From: Luzula sylvatica
Taxonomy: Eukaryota > Streptophyta > Magnoliopsida > Poales > Juncaceae
Length of the DNA stretch: 64,000 nt
Direction: 5' to 3'
Assembly (NCBI GenBank): GCA_946800325.1
Contig: OX326956.1
Coordinates: forward strand, 47,911,052-47,975,051
Both the position numbers and the translations under genes were made by a program. Within the stretch, counting starts at the first letter, position 1; each line of letters starts with the position of its first letter. The notes under the pieces are model-generated. The model did not search any database. It was not told the origin of the DNA and saw nothing but the letters and a program-made list of their open reading frames with translations. Of this stretch, positions 36,950 through 49,042 are shown one piece after another.

Positions 36950-37390
36950 TCTCTTCTTCCTCCTCTAGGTATCTCCATACCCATAGTCATCGCATGACAG
37001 TCACGCGTGACTAGAGAGAGCGGTTTTGTAAACGGGTCCGCACGTTCCCGCTAGTGTTAATCTTCTGCAGGATTGGAACATTTCCAATACCCACGATCAC
37101 ATCTTTTCGCAAAATTTCATGGATCAATGAAATTTTCTGAGTATTAGTTAGAAGTGGTTGTGACCTCGGCATTTTTGGCTTGTACTATTGTGTTTCACGC
37201 AATAAACAACCAAAAATCCGATAACTCGTGGCTACGAGAGTTTGGTCATGTATCCTTGATCCATACCACTTCTTTTTGCGATTAATAACCGCAATATACT
37301 CGCCTCCGTAAATAGAATCATAAACTATTGGTCTTGTGGAACCTTTCCACATAACCGAGTTTTCATTTAAGCAAAACATGTACACACTTT
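36950..37390 (-). pseudogene. Copia RNase H region, degraded
   Basis: Minus-strand frame 37185-37385 contains SVMWKGSTRPIVYDSIYGGE followed by YIAV, matching the copia RNase H block (SWKSSKQ...TTEAEYIA) in pattern. Acidic residues of the active site are partly lost and stops break the frame. Confidence 0.7.
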
Positions 37391-37399
37391 GTGATCGAA

Positions 37400-38470
37400 A
37401 GTCGTGCTACATATTTGGACGTGCTTAATCTTTGGAAACTGTTGTTGTTATATCTCTTTATAACCAACACGTCCTCCACACCATTATAGATAAAAAATCC
37501 TGAATTCTTTCGCAAAGTATTCAAGGATAAACCTCACCGCTATCAATACAAATCTCGATGGGTTTAAATATACATAACCATTATGTATATATTTGTATAA
37601 CCATTATACATTCACAAGAGTTAGTCTCATGTAATCGAATTACATTCAAACTCATGTGATTCCCACGAATTGTATTGAAGGTGAATTAGACGCTTTATTT
37701 GTACGACAGATAGCCACATACATATCATGACAGATATAATAGATCCTAACATCAAAATGTAAGGCATCATATTATTACTTTTCGCGCTGCTTGATGTCTC
37801 ACATCGAGCCGTTGAAAATTTCTGTCATTCGACATTTCGATTTAACTCCTCCAAGGAGTTTACATGTTGAAAACCATTTTCAACAATATGTCGATATATG
37901 TGCTATAAAATAGAACGAGGAACTTCTTAGATCTATCCTATAGATCTTCACGCTTATTTCATAAGCGGTCTCGTCTAAATCCTTTGTCGTTACAAGAAAT
38001 ATAACGCAGCTCCCACTAACCTTCATATGTACACAAAGTTTCCATTCGTTTCGACAATTTTATAACAGTTTATAACTTCGTCAAAAACGAATATTCCATT
38101 TCCGAGAAGCTTTCTCTAATCCATCATATGGATCGTTAAAGCGTGCATGTCTTATCCCCGATTCTTATGAATCGACAAAACCGTAAGGTTGTGTCAAGTA
38201 CACATCCTTTCATAAAATTTCTGTCAAGAAATTCGGTTTTGACATCCATTTTGCCACATCACATATCATAATACGCGACCATGACAAGCAGAATTTCGAG
38301 AATGTGAAAGCATGGCAACATGCGAAAACGTTTCTTCATAGTCCGACTATGAATTGCATGAAACTCTTCGCAAAAAGCCTCGCTTTACATATATGCGTAT
38401 TCCTATCCATGTCGGTTCTTCATCTTGAAAAACCCACTCACATTTCACGGGTCTAACCCAGAAAATAATG
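37400..38470 (-). pseudogene. Copia reverse transcriptase, degraded
   Basis: On the minus strand the N-terminal RT block reads KCEWVFQDEEPTWIG (family pattern NKWVFKKKTDMDG) near 38440. A YDGLEKASRKWNIRF-like block (family pattern YGLKQASR.WN.RF) lies near 38110. The YVDD region near 37480 is altered. Multiple stops and frame changes make it non-functional. Confidence 0.8.
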
Positions 38471-38639
38471 AAATCAAGTTCTGAACTTGATAATTTACAT
38501 GGATCGAATCTCAGATTTCATGACACCATGTCATGTGGAATCAACTTTTCATAGCATCATTGTAAGATATCGAATCATCATATGATTTCGATCTATCATC
38601 ATTAGCCTTGATAAATTCGTATTTACCGGCTTATGATAT

Positions 38640-39600
38640 AGCCTACTTGATCTACGAAAAATTCCTTTGTGTGTTCGACTTGCGTTCATCAATTCTTGAT
38701 GAAGCCATGTCAACTTTCATCGGTACAATGTTCATTTTCAAATCACGAACTCTTTCGAGATTTATTCTACTCCCACTAGCCCGCATAGAGATAAATGGCA
38801 CCAAGTTACAAACTTGTGCGAATCTAGTCCTCCTCCAAGAAGGCATCTCTTCGAGCCACGAAAATCTCATTTTCGTCGGGACGTTAGAATTAACATCATT
38901 TAGTTTCCTTAAGGATAAACGAACAATTTTTCAGATTTGGGATTGAGTTTAATCGAAACAAATTTCGAAATATACCCACATCCTCAAATCTGTACAAATG
39001 ACCACTTCGGAACCATTCCGATCCATATCTCATATGGTCTTTTGTACCGATTAGAAGGTTTATGGTCCATATCTTATATGTAACCATTAATTAGTGCCGC
39101 TGTCTCAAGGGCGTATCCCCAAAACATTTTTGGGAGATCCTATTGACTTATCATTTATCGAACCATGTCCAACATGCGTTCATTTCCTCTTTTCGGACAC
39201 ATCTCAATGTTCCGAATAAAGGCAATCGTGAAACGATTCCACAATCATAAATGATCATCAATATTCATAACTCAAATATCGCCTCTTCGATCCTATCGAA
39301 AGGTTTAGCTCAAATACTCGCCTTCTCGATCCTATCGAAAAGCTTTGATTTTCTTGCTTTGTTGATTTCGTATTTCGTTTTTGAAACTCTTTGAACCTTT
39401 CAAAAGTTTCCATTTCGGCACGCATTAAATAGATATTTTCATATCTACTTTAACCGTCCATAAACGTAACAAAATACCGATAGCCTCCTCTTGCCTCGGA
39501 ACTTATCGGAACATTACATCTAAATGTAATTTCCAATAATTCGTTGGATCTTTCTCCAACCTTTGGAGAATGATGCCATTGTCGTCTTGCCTAATAAATA
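38640..39600 (-). pseudogene. Copia integrase, degraded
   Basis: Minus-strand GGYRYFVTFMDG, stop, SRYENIYLMRAE near 39430-39500 matches the copia integrase core (GGYxYFxTFxDDxSRYxYxYLM). Downstream frames at 38896-39087 and 38652-38870 appear to hold the rest of the core and the hinge, heavily mutated. In-frame stops are visible. Confidence 0.8.
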
Positions 39601-39730
39601 AGTATCGCATTAATCAATCGAATCTAATTCGAATGATTCTAGCAATCCATCACATGGAATCTAGATACGCGAGTCTTGTTTATATGGCTAAGACGGCAAT
39701 GCCAAAGGAAGCAATCAACTTCTAGGTTTA
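39600..39730 (-). pseudogene. Copia gag-pre-integrase motif, degraded
   Basis: Minus-strand LWHCRLSHINKTRVSRFH matches the family pattern LWHxRLGHxxxxRxxxLH. A stop follows soon after. Confidence 0.8.
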
Positions 39731-41100
39731 ATCCTCCTCGGATTTCACCATTCTTTGAGTCACTAGTTTGGACAACTCCTTGTCCGAACTTTCCATTTTG
39801 GAAAACATTTTCCCAAAATACCCTTAGACATACATTTCTTTCGATCCCGCTTTTGAATTACAAGGACATCCATGAATCTTTATGCTTTGGATTCCCCAGA
39901 AACTCTAAGTATCTCCTATTCAAATTTCCATCGCATCAAATGCAATTTCGGGATCGACTTATCTATCGAATGCATATGATATTCGGTCACGAAGATCAAA
40001 TCTCGTACCATCAACACACGAGTGTTAATCAAAGATCCATAAGGCGTCTCAAAATTAACCTACTCTTTGAGCCGCATTGAGTCATTCAACGCGCCCTAGC
40101 TCTTGAAACTATTTCATGAGCGTTGTGTTTTACTTTCATATACACCCGAATTCTCAAAACAATTTTGAGAATATGCGTCTATACATGCCACCACAAGGCA
40201 CGTAATATCGTTCGATTCCTTCTTAAAGTTTATCGAACCCGGCTTTCTCTAAAGCCAATGCCTCGAGCCCCGAATCTACCATTTCCGTGTCCAACACGTT
40301 CCTTTAAGTCTAAAGAACTATTCTTTAACTATCAAGGTTAATCATGGTAATTCCGGCCCAAAAGCTATCTATCATATCGATCTCAACGATATATTTGGTG
40401 TTGCTTGAAAACATAATTCTAAACGGATGATGAAGATTAACTCCTAACCGTGCGTACTTAATCTATATGCTTATATGATGAATATATGATAGTGTTATTT
40501 TATCGAATCGATAACCCTCATACCGATAGGGGACTCCAAGTCCATAACACTCAAGACCCATATTTTACGATCCTCCCATAAGTGACTATGGCCGACAAAT
40601 GAGATCTCGATATTTTAGGTAGGATTAAATCCAATCGTATCCAATACGACTCTTGAACCTTTATAGGATTTCGGTGATGGATCGTATCCAATACAATCCC
40701 AGTTCCGTGTGTGCATCCTATCTATGCCCCGAACTCCAATCGGATTGGCTTGGACGGTTAAGTCATAACCATATCCATCGTATCGTTCAATTGAACTACT
40801 CACGTGCCCGACTATGGCCTGAAACCACGTGAATCCCCAATTAACGCTTACCACCCGCACCAATATATACAATAGTACGTGCCCGACTATGGCCTGAAAC
40901 CACGCACTATGTCATATCAATCTCGATGGTTGTGGATATGGAAGGCATTTCCATGACTTAAATATTATGAGGGATCATGCCATTGCATGTTTCTAAATTC
41001 GTGACATAATCCAATTATATCACTATCACAAGATTTTCAATATGCATATGATTTTATTTAGGAGTCTAATTATTCTAAATAATTATCTAATAATATGCTA
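39731..41100 (-). pseudogene. Probable gag region of copia element, degraded
   Basis: Placed by position between leader and gag-pre-integrase. No intact zinc knuckle was found. A 28-bp segment (acgtgcccgactatggcctg...) is exactly repeated at about 40801-40828 and 40878-40905. Confidence 0.45.
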
Positions 41101-41196
41101 GTATGATTGATGCCGATCAAATCGATATAAAGAACTCAAAATTCCAAGTTGTGTAGCCAAAGTTATCACGAAAACAAAATCAGCAACCAGAAACCA

Positions 41197-41698
41197 GTCC
41201 GTTGTAACGCAACAGAGTCCGTTACAACGGACCTCCAGTATACTTGGCACTCCGTTACAATGGAAGTCCAGTCCGTTACAACGCTATTTATTTCGGAGTT
41301 TGGCCAAATTTTGCCAGAAACATGTCCGTTACAACGCAACCTAGGTCCGTTACAACGCTATTTTTTGCAAACTTTCGTCCAAATTTCCAGAGACCAGTCC
41401 GTTACAACGCAACATACAGTCCGTTATAACGGACCAACTGCGTAGAGCTCCGTTACAACGGACCCAGTCCGTTACAACGGACTCCAATAGACACCCTTGG
41501 CATCCCCGCAACCTCGTATCAGATACAAGGTCCGTTACAACGGACTCCAAGTCCGTTACAACGGAATAAGCAGTTTTCACGGTCCTCTTCACACCCCCGC
41601 ATCCTATACAGGGTCCGTTGCAACGGACTCCAAGTCCGTTACAACGGAATATGTGTTTTTTCGAAAAATTCTCAATTTCCTGTATCTGTTATAACGGA
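41197..41698 (-). repeat. Array of 15 near-palindromic TCCGTTRYAACGG motifs
   Basis: Fifteen copies of TCCGTTACAACGG or close variants (Y/R centre, last base G or C) in about 500 bp, irregularly spaced, often followed by actccaag. The motif is nearly self-complementary and holds two opposed AACGG cores, which fits the AACNG core of plant MYB sites. It lies in the untranslated leader about 250-750 bp after the primer site. Confidence 0.9.
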
Positions 41699-41940
41699 CT
41701 ATGCGATTTTTGAACTGCTGTTTTCGCTCGTTTCCAAAACGATCAATCATGAAACCTTTTCACGATTATTCCTAGATACTCTCAATCAACTATTGATCGA
41801 TCTCTAGCGAATTTTACTTGTGATTTTAATGGAATTTGACATTCTAAATATGTAACATCATGCAAACGAGTACGAACTTTGATAACCCGTGCGTATATCT
41901 AATATACGACTATGATTCGACCCTCGAATCGATGGCGATC

Positions 41941-41952
41941 GCTCTGATACCA
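41941..41952 (-). promoter_or_regulatory. Primer binding site (tRNA-iMet type)
   Basis: Minus-strand TGGTATCAGAGC lies one base inside the 5' LTR. It is the standard plant initiator-Met primer site used to start minus-strand DNA synthesis. Confidence 0.93.
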
Positions 41953-41953
41953 C

Positions 41954-42965
41954 TGAAGGGAAATATCCTCGACCCCGGGCCCGCGCAGCGGAATGAAGGC
42001 CCGGTCCGATTCCCCGATTCCCGAGATCACGCCATGACTTCGAGGGTACGATGCGAATAGAAGGATAGATCTATACCAGCGTGAAATTGATCACGCACGA
42101 AGGGTTGATCGCCGCCTTCTATCTCCTGTCACGTTGGTGACAATCCGCGCGTCCCATACCACGCGTCTTTCACCGTTCGTTGACCGTCTTCTCACTCCTT
42201 GAGTCGATCACAATCCAAGAGCCACAATTGTCGCTCCTCTACTTGTATCCACCGTGAGTCGCAAGACGTCGGTCGCGGATGCACCTGCCTAGACGATGCA
42301 CCGGCGAACTTGCTCGATCTAATCGATTCTCTATTACTCGAGAAATTCCTTTCTCGATTTCTCTCTCTTCGCACCCTTTCACTCACTAAAGATCAAATCT
42401 GAATTTGCTCTTTTCTTGTGTATATTGGGCAGAAAAATCACTTGCTTAGAATTATTCAACTGAATTCCATTGCTTAGTGAAGATGAGAGAGAAAATCCTA
42501 TTTATACCTAAATAGGATAAGGATTAGCCAAAAGGCATGTATATCCAATATACACCCTTTCACACAGAAAACTGTATGAACCTGTTCAGTATTCTGTCCA
42601 GACGAAATTGATAAATTTCTCTGACAGACAATCAACCAACACGAAAGTTGTAGATAATCTTATTATCTACACAACCCAATTTGGCCCAGCCCAATTGGAG
42701 TTCGTATGCAAAAGTTATGACTGTTTTACTAACTGTATGTCATACTGTTGCACCCTTTCGGTATTTCACAGAAACGACACTTATACTTCGTTCATATGAA
42801 ATATATTTCTATATGAAGGTTGTAGATAATCTCATTATATATCTAACCCAATTTGAACCATTCTAATTGGATTTTCCCACTGAAAGTTATGGCCACGAAT
42901 GTACGACTACATTCGTTTATCCTTGTGTACACTTTTACGGTTGATCCGAAACTGTATTTCTTTCA
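41954..42965 (-). repeat. 5' LTR of copia element
   Basis: 1012 bp, offset 7199 bp from its partner. It is promoter-bearing in the minus orientation. An antisense-orientation TATA motif lies inside a 24-bp palindrome. Confidence 0.97.
42495..42518 (-). promoter_or_regulatory. TATA box inside a palindrome in the 5' LTR
   Basis: ATCCTATTTA and TAAATAGGAT form a perfect 10-bp inverted repeat around TACC. On the minus strand it contains TATAAATA (42499-42506), the probable core promoter of the element's genomic RNA. The same palindrome is in the 3' LTR at 35296-35319. Confidence 0.65.
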
Positions 42966-42979
42966 GCATTATGTAGAAA

Positions 42980-43009
42980 CTAGCCGAAAACGCGCGCAAA
43001 TTGAGCGCG
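42980..43009 (-). mobile_element. Helitron-type 3' terminus (minus orientation)
   Basis: Minus-strand CGCGCTCAATTTGCGCGCG is followed by TTTTCGGCTAG and T: a GC hairpin about 10 bases before CTAG. It begins 10 bp outside the copia target duplication. Body would extend rightward; the 5' end was not located. Confidence 0.5.
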
Positions 43010-44407
43010 TATTCGTATATTATAATTTTTCATTATATTTATGTTTATTCGTATGTTATAATTTTTATCGTATTATTTTTTATAATATTTATGTACTTAA
43101 ATTTCTTCACCCACTGATCGTTTGCATTTTCCATTGCAAAATTTAGAAAAATACTTGAAGATGACCATTTTACAAATAATGTATTATTTTTAAAATTTTT
43201 TTTGGATGGATGATCTTGTTGTAGTTTTTTCCATTATATATATAGGATGATTTTATGGTAGGACCTTTTCATTTTTTAACGGACACGATTAAATCATGTA
43301 AATAGATCTAAGGGTTGTGATTCAATAGGCTTAAGGTAAAACCTTTGTTCAAAAGGGTAATATCGTAATTTTTATCTCCCTCTCACACGGTCCCTCCAGT
43401 TCATGAATCATGTACAAATGTCTATATTTTTCATGATTCTTATACAATAGAAAAAATCAACTAGAAAATAGCAAAATAGTGTATTCATTTTGTTCTTGCC
43501 ATATGAAATTAATTTACAGCAAAAGGATGAACCATATTCAGTACAAACATGCACTCTTAAAAGTGAAACTTGTAATTAGTTGTTGTCTTAATTAAATTTC
43601 GTTAGTTTATGCTATTTTTGAAAAATTCCAATACTTCTCAAGTCACCATGATATAACAAAGAATCCACATATATTCTCATTATAAAAAAAAAAAAGTTTT
43701 ATTTTCTCTCATATGAAGAGGACCAAAGAATAATGGCCATAGGAAGGAGGGAGAGGGAGAGGAAGAGAGAGAGCAAGCAAATTTGGAAGGAGAATAATGA
43801 GAAATGAAAATATATGGAAATGAATAATGAATAATAATTATTAAGAAAATGAAGAGGCTAAATAAACAAACACGTGCTAGTTTTTGTATTCCTAAATTAT
43901 CCTTTTGAACAAAAGGATCTACGATAGAATTGCCCATATATATAATAAATTATTTGTCCCTCATCAATTTTCGAGAAACCAAATTTCTTGAGTTTTGAAA
44001 CCATGACGTCTTTGAGATTTGGAAAGGTGCAACCGCTTGAGCTAGTGGCGAACTCGATCACGACATTTTTCATTCCCAGGCATGAGAAAGAGTACGTTGT
44101 CATTTGTCAATGAGGGACGCGCAGGTTTAATTAGGCAGGTTCTTATTTCGGAAAAAGTCTCAAAGTCACTTCCGGATTGACTGCTGCAATTTTTCTATAA
44201 CCAACTCATATGTGCAATGAGGAGCGGAAGGTCTACCACGATCTAAGATGATGAAAACCGAGTCTTTGCTTTCTCGCATAAAGGAGAAGAGTGAATGAAA
44301 CGGCCAGCTAGAAACCTCAAAAACATACGACCAGTCCAGCGAGGAAGTTGAGTAGTGTCTCGGCCTCGTCATTTTTCCTATAAGAGTGCCATAGTTTAGT
44401 TCATATA
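43010..44407. other. AT-rich spacer, no gene recognised
   Basis: Minus-strand frames at 43897-44103 and 44166-44468 are open for 68-100 codons but show no family resemblance; the second runs into the next transposon. GA-rich low complexity lies at about 43745-43790. Confidence 0.4.
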
Positions 44408-45197
44408 GGGGACGTTTGGTTGGAGCTTTAGAATGAGTATGCCTTGGCATACTCCAGCATGGATTCAATTCCCATGTTTGGTTTGCACGCTAGGTAATAA
44501 AGTAACGGAATACTCTATTCCCTAGGACATAATTGATGGGAATATGATTACCATCAAAATTGGTGGCTTTTCTCTATTCCCATGAGGAAGGAATGGCATG
44601 TTACATCATATAATGCTTATAAAAACAACATATTTATAAAATAAAATAAATAATTTTATATTCTCACAAAAAATAACAAGAAATATTTCATTGAAAAAAG
44701 AGAGTCAAGCATAAAAATTGATTGAAAAAAAATCAGATTTTAAGAAAAAAAAAATATACCTATCACGTTTTTCGCGAGATGTTTGAATGGAATTCGTGTA
44801 TTTTGTTCTTCCAAAATTTTATTTATAATATGAAGGAAGAATATGCAATTTGGGTGCTTGGTGGTTGTAAGTAGTGTCTTGAGTAATCAATTTTATAATA
44901 ATATGTTGGTTGATTTATAACATTTTGTTGACAATAAATTATTATTTTTATAATTGGAATTATCTTTTTGGATGAATTATTTATTTTGTAACATAAATTT
45001 AGTATAAATATGTTAGTTTTGTAAATATAGAATGTTTAAATTTTATACATTTGTGATGAAATGACATGCCATGGAATAAATAAATGTAGTAACCAAACAT
45101 ATTAATTGAGTATGACAGGGAATAATATGTCTTGGCATTGAATTTCTTGGTATACTTTATGCCAAGACATTCTTCAAAGCTTCAACCAAACGCCCCC
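44408..45197. mobile_element. PIF/Harbinger-like non-autonomous element
   Basis: Inverted ends GGGGACGTTTGGTTGGAGCT and the complement of GGGGGCGTTTGGTTGAAGCT continue into matching subterminal cttggcat motifs. The flanks show a possible 3-bp duplication ATA (44405-44407, 45198-45200). GGGnCGTTTGGTT ends are common in Tourist/Harbinger MITEs. The duplication is short and not the canonical TWA, so a hAT assignment is possible. Confidence 0.65.
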
Positions 45198-45278
45198 ATA
45201 ATATTATATTAATAGTTGGGGTGGCGTTGATGGGTCTTTCTTGGCTTGGCCAATTCACCCTGACCCTTATGTGGCTAC

Positions 45279-45820
45279 CTATGTTGCACGGATACGGATA
45301 CGGATAGCGTATCCGATACGATACGGATACGGCGATACAACAATTTAAAAAAAAATCACGAATACGGATACGGCTATATAATTATTAGTTTAATATATAT
45401 ATAATTAATAAATAAGTAATAAATTAAATAATAAATTAATAATATTTTTAAATTAAATATTATGACAATAAATAATATCAACAAAACAATACAAGTATCA
45501 TAAAACTATCATAAACTTGTTCTAAAAATATTGTAGAACTAATCTAGAAGTATCATAGAAGTATCCTATATAATTTATTTAAAAATATTATGGACCAAAA
45601 TATATAATGGGCCGAAGTATCTTAAATGGAGTATCCTGGACGTATCCCCAGCCGTATCCTGTCGTATTCCTGCCGTATCCGAAAAAAATAAATATTAAAA
45701 TATTCGGATACGCCACGTGACGTATCCGATACGTATCCGAGCCGTATCGCACCCGTATCCGCATCGGATACGCGTATTATCAGGATACTTCTGGATTTTT
45801 GAAGTATCCGCGTAACATAG
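45279..45820. mobile_element. hAT-type non-autonomous element, ATACGG-array family, copy 2
   Basis: Ends CTATGTTGCACGGATAC and the complement of CTATGTTACGCGGATAC are flanked by a perfect 8-bp duplication GTGGCTAC (45271-45278, 45821-45828). CGGATA/TATCCG arrays are in both subterminal regions. A perfect 9-bp stem-loop (GGATACTTC/GAAGTATCC) adjoins the right end. Best-preserved copy of the family in this window. Confidence 0.92.
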
Positions 45821-45828
45821 GTGGCTAC

Positions 45829-48275
45829 TCTACTCTGCTTTCATTTCAAATAAAAAAAAATAAAAAAAAACGCTAAGCTTATGGAAAAAGAAAGCTTGGC
45901 AGAAAAGTTACTTTTACCCTTGGGTTGTGAATTGAAGTGCCGAAAACGAGATGGAAGAACCGATATAAGATAAACATACCGGATTCCAGTGTTCATTATT
46001 TCCCCGGAGAACAAAGGCAAATAAATGCTTTACGACGAGACAAAAGCAGCTAACAACAAATACCTCCTTGTACCACTTATTATATACTGTCAAATGAAAA
46101 AAACCGCACATTTATATATGTGGATGGACGGTTTGAACTTTGCCATTCTTCTTCCAGTCCACTTGCTTCTTATTAGGAAAACTCGACAAGATTTATGTTT
46201 GTTCGAGAATTCAATCTACTAAAACATGGGTTTTGCAATAGTCGTTGTTTTATGTAGAGGATAAGAGATGTGGGCAATAACACCCTCCACTACATGGAAA
46301 ATCTGAAAACAGATTCTCGATATTTTATCAACTTGTTAACATTTCTTTTAATTCTTATTTTCGAACCAACTTTGTGTCATGTTTTTGTGCTCAATCATCA
46401 TAATCATTCCGTTAGACTATGATATTCGACAAAATATAGATCGTTCCTACATAAAGTTTCATGTACATTTGTATTTGTAAATATATTTTGTAAGAAAAAT
46501 ACAATGCAAACAATCATGCATATTACATAATTAAATTTTGAATTTTGAATACTATTATTTAGAAAAAGAACTATTATTGTAAGAATCCTATCCTATATAA
46601 CTAAATAAGATTAAATTTGTGTTTTTGTTCAACCAACTTTAACATTTGAATTTTCGAAAATTATAGAAATGAAAAATAAATAGTTTATTTATCAAAACAT
46701 AATAACTTATGAAACTAATAAACATATTTTGTATACTATTGTTATTTTAAGAAAATGTAAATTTAAAAATATCATATGATGCTAAATAATTTTTATTTAT
46801 ATCTTTGCTGAATTAAATTTATATTATTTTAACTATTAAATGTTTTATCATACAATACTATTTAATTAATAGTGTGTAGTGAGTATAAATCTGGTATGTT
46901 TCATTGTTTCTATGTTTTATATTACATGAACTATTATAAACAACAATAATATATTATTTTAGTTGTTATTTTTTTCGTAAAATTATGTTATACCTTAGAT
47001 TTTATTATATAACGACCACTGAATTTTACTATACAACGACACTATTAATACATCTATTATTGTTTGATAAAAAAAAAAGTAGTAAACAACAAACATGACA
47101 TATATGGCGCCATCAGATTTGAACGAAACATCCTCATAATATATTAACTCACTTAATTAACATTTGAATTAACACATGTTAAATAATTAACGTGATAATT
47201 AACATTCATCCGAATTAACAAATAATAATTAATATTGAACTGTTAATTAAGTAGATTAATTAGGAAATTGTGAAAGTATAATTTCCGAACAACAAATAAG
47301 CAAAACATGTCTATAGGCCGAAATATAACAACAATGAATATAGCCTTCTGGGCTTTTCATTCTTGTCAATGAACCAAGGACTGTTGGACTTCTAAATTCT
47401 TATCAATGGTTAACTCGAATTTGCAGTAGTTGGTGATTAAATAAAATAATTGTAATTGTAATATTATTTTTTTTCACATTTTCTTTTTTTTGAAATAGGG
47501 CCCTTTCGGTATACCCTAGGTTTTCCATTAAACAAAAGAAAAAATGCTTACAATAGTAAACCAAACGTAAAAAGAAAGAGAAAAAAAAAATCAGGGGCCT
47601 ATCTCTTTAAATCTCCTATACCGAGTTGGGGTTCGGTTTGGTAGTAGCTCCTTTCCATTGTAGTGCTTCCTCGAAGGCTTTTGCGGCCGTCGAAATCGGA
47701 GGAGATGAAGCTTGTTGAAAAATTCTTTTATTTAATTAAATAAAACAATTGTAACGAACCTTCGACTATACAACATATGTAGAAGATGAGCCAACACATA
47801 ACGAGTCATTATATTTTCATGTGTAGAAGATAAGCTAATACATTATGAATCATGATATTCTCATGTAGAGAAGATTAGCCACTCATGCATATTGCATGAA
47901 CAATAAATTCACTATATTTTAGTTCTAAAGTTATTTGTTTCTATAAATAAAATACAAAACAGGTCTATAAATAAAATTGTGCTCGGCAAGTTCAAATAAT
48001 AAAAATATGACAAATAAGTATTTGTGTAGACATATGAGATATTAGAGGAGAGCCAAAAAAACAATTCTGATTATATATGAGACTAAATAGAAGAAAAACC
48101 GGAGTAATAAAATTCTAACTCTCAAGTTTATTTAGATAGATTGGGTAAACCACATTACCAAATAATCTCTCTATAGCGCAAAAAGAAATATTGATAAAAT
48201 ACCAAATAATACCGCTATAGTTCAAATAAAATATTTATAAAATGTCAAAAAAGAAATATTGATATTTATCATTGA
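45829..48275. other. AT-rich spacer, no gene recognised
   Basis: Stop-rich. Near 47499-47640 a GC-richer patch has ggtataccctagg and cctataccgagttggg, possibly a decayed element. Confidence 0.45.
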
Positions 48276-48448
48276 TTTAATTGCGACGCAATAGCGTCGC
48301 TATAGCGCAAATCGCAATAAATATTTATAAAATGCAATGCCGCAATCTTGTAAATATTGCCGTTATATAGCCGCAATATCGCGCAATATCGATAATTATA
48401 TACGTAAATTACAATCAAATTGTAACGGACCGCTATATCGCAATTTAA
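48276..48448. mobile_element. Short hAT-type MITE, CGCTATAGCG family (tentative)
   Basis: Ends TTTAATTGCGACGCAATAGC and the complement of TTTTAAATTGCGATATAGCG are flanked by ATCATTGA (48268-48275) and AACATTGA (48449-48456), 7 of 8 matching. The interior repeats gcaatat/gctatagcg motifs. Related motifs at 48170-48240 suggest neighbouring copies. Confidence 0.5.
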
Positions 48449-49042
48449 AACATTGAATTATTTACTAAATACATACAATAATTATCATATTTGACTTAAT
48501 TTGATATTTGTAACATTTTTGAATTTTAGAGACGTGCAAAAACTATATACGCTGTAATGCATTTGTAACGAAAAAAGAGATTCCTCTCTATTTTAAGACT
48601 CAAAAGATAAGCATATTATTTAAAATATTTATCTATTGTTAGATAATATAATAAATTTGAAAGTTTGAGGACATGTACGCAACAGTGCAGTTATGTATAT
48701 TTAAGAGGACATTAGATATTTATTGTTCTAAAAATCAAAAAATAAATTTATCCTTCACAAAAATATCAAAGTTATCTTCTAAGATATAAAATATCGTTTT
48801 TGTCCTTTAAAAACTTATAAGTCATGGACTTAATGCGAAGTCGGCCTATTAGTTAAGTCGTTAATTATCTTATAAATTTGTAAATGGGATTGTACTTTTA
48901 TCTTTTGTACTTTTATTTTTGGTTTAATGAAAAATGATCGGATCGGACGCGTATCAGAAATGTTCAAAATTATAGTGAGAATGCACATTAAGCTAAAATA
49001 AGCGTAAATGTCTCCAAAATTTGTGAGCACGGTACACATGAC

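Larger units (their letters stand above)
34755..42965 (-). mobile_element. Ty1/copia LTR retrotransposon, coding region defective
   Basis: Two 1012-bp LTRs (34755-35766, 41954-42965) begin TG and end CA and are flanked by a perfect 5-bp duplication GCATT (34750-34754, 42966-42970). The primer site and polypurine tract show minus orientation. Internal region 35767-41953. Minus-strand reading shows gag-pre-integrase, integrase, reverse transcriptase and RNase H similarity in the copia order, but all with stops and frame changes. Domain order INT before RT assigns it to copia rather than gypsy. Confidence 0.97.

Noticed and set aside
36550..37400. Intact copia polyprotein on either strand
   Set aside because: Family blocks are recognisable only piecewise on the minus strand, with stops and frame changes between them.
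41197..41698. CRISPR-like array of short repeats with spacers
   Set aside because: Plant nuclear context, irregular spacing, motif inside a copia leader, and no cas genes.
45279..45820. Mutator-type assignment for the ATACGG family
   Set aside because: The perfect flanking repeat is 8 bp (GTGGCTAC); extending to 9 bp breaks the match, so hAT fits better.
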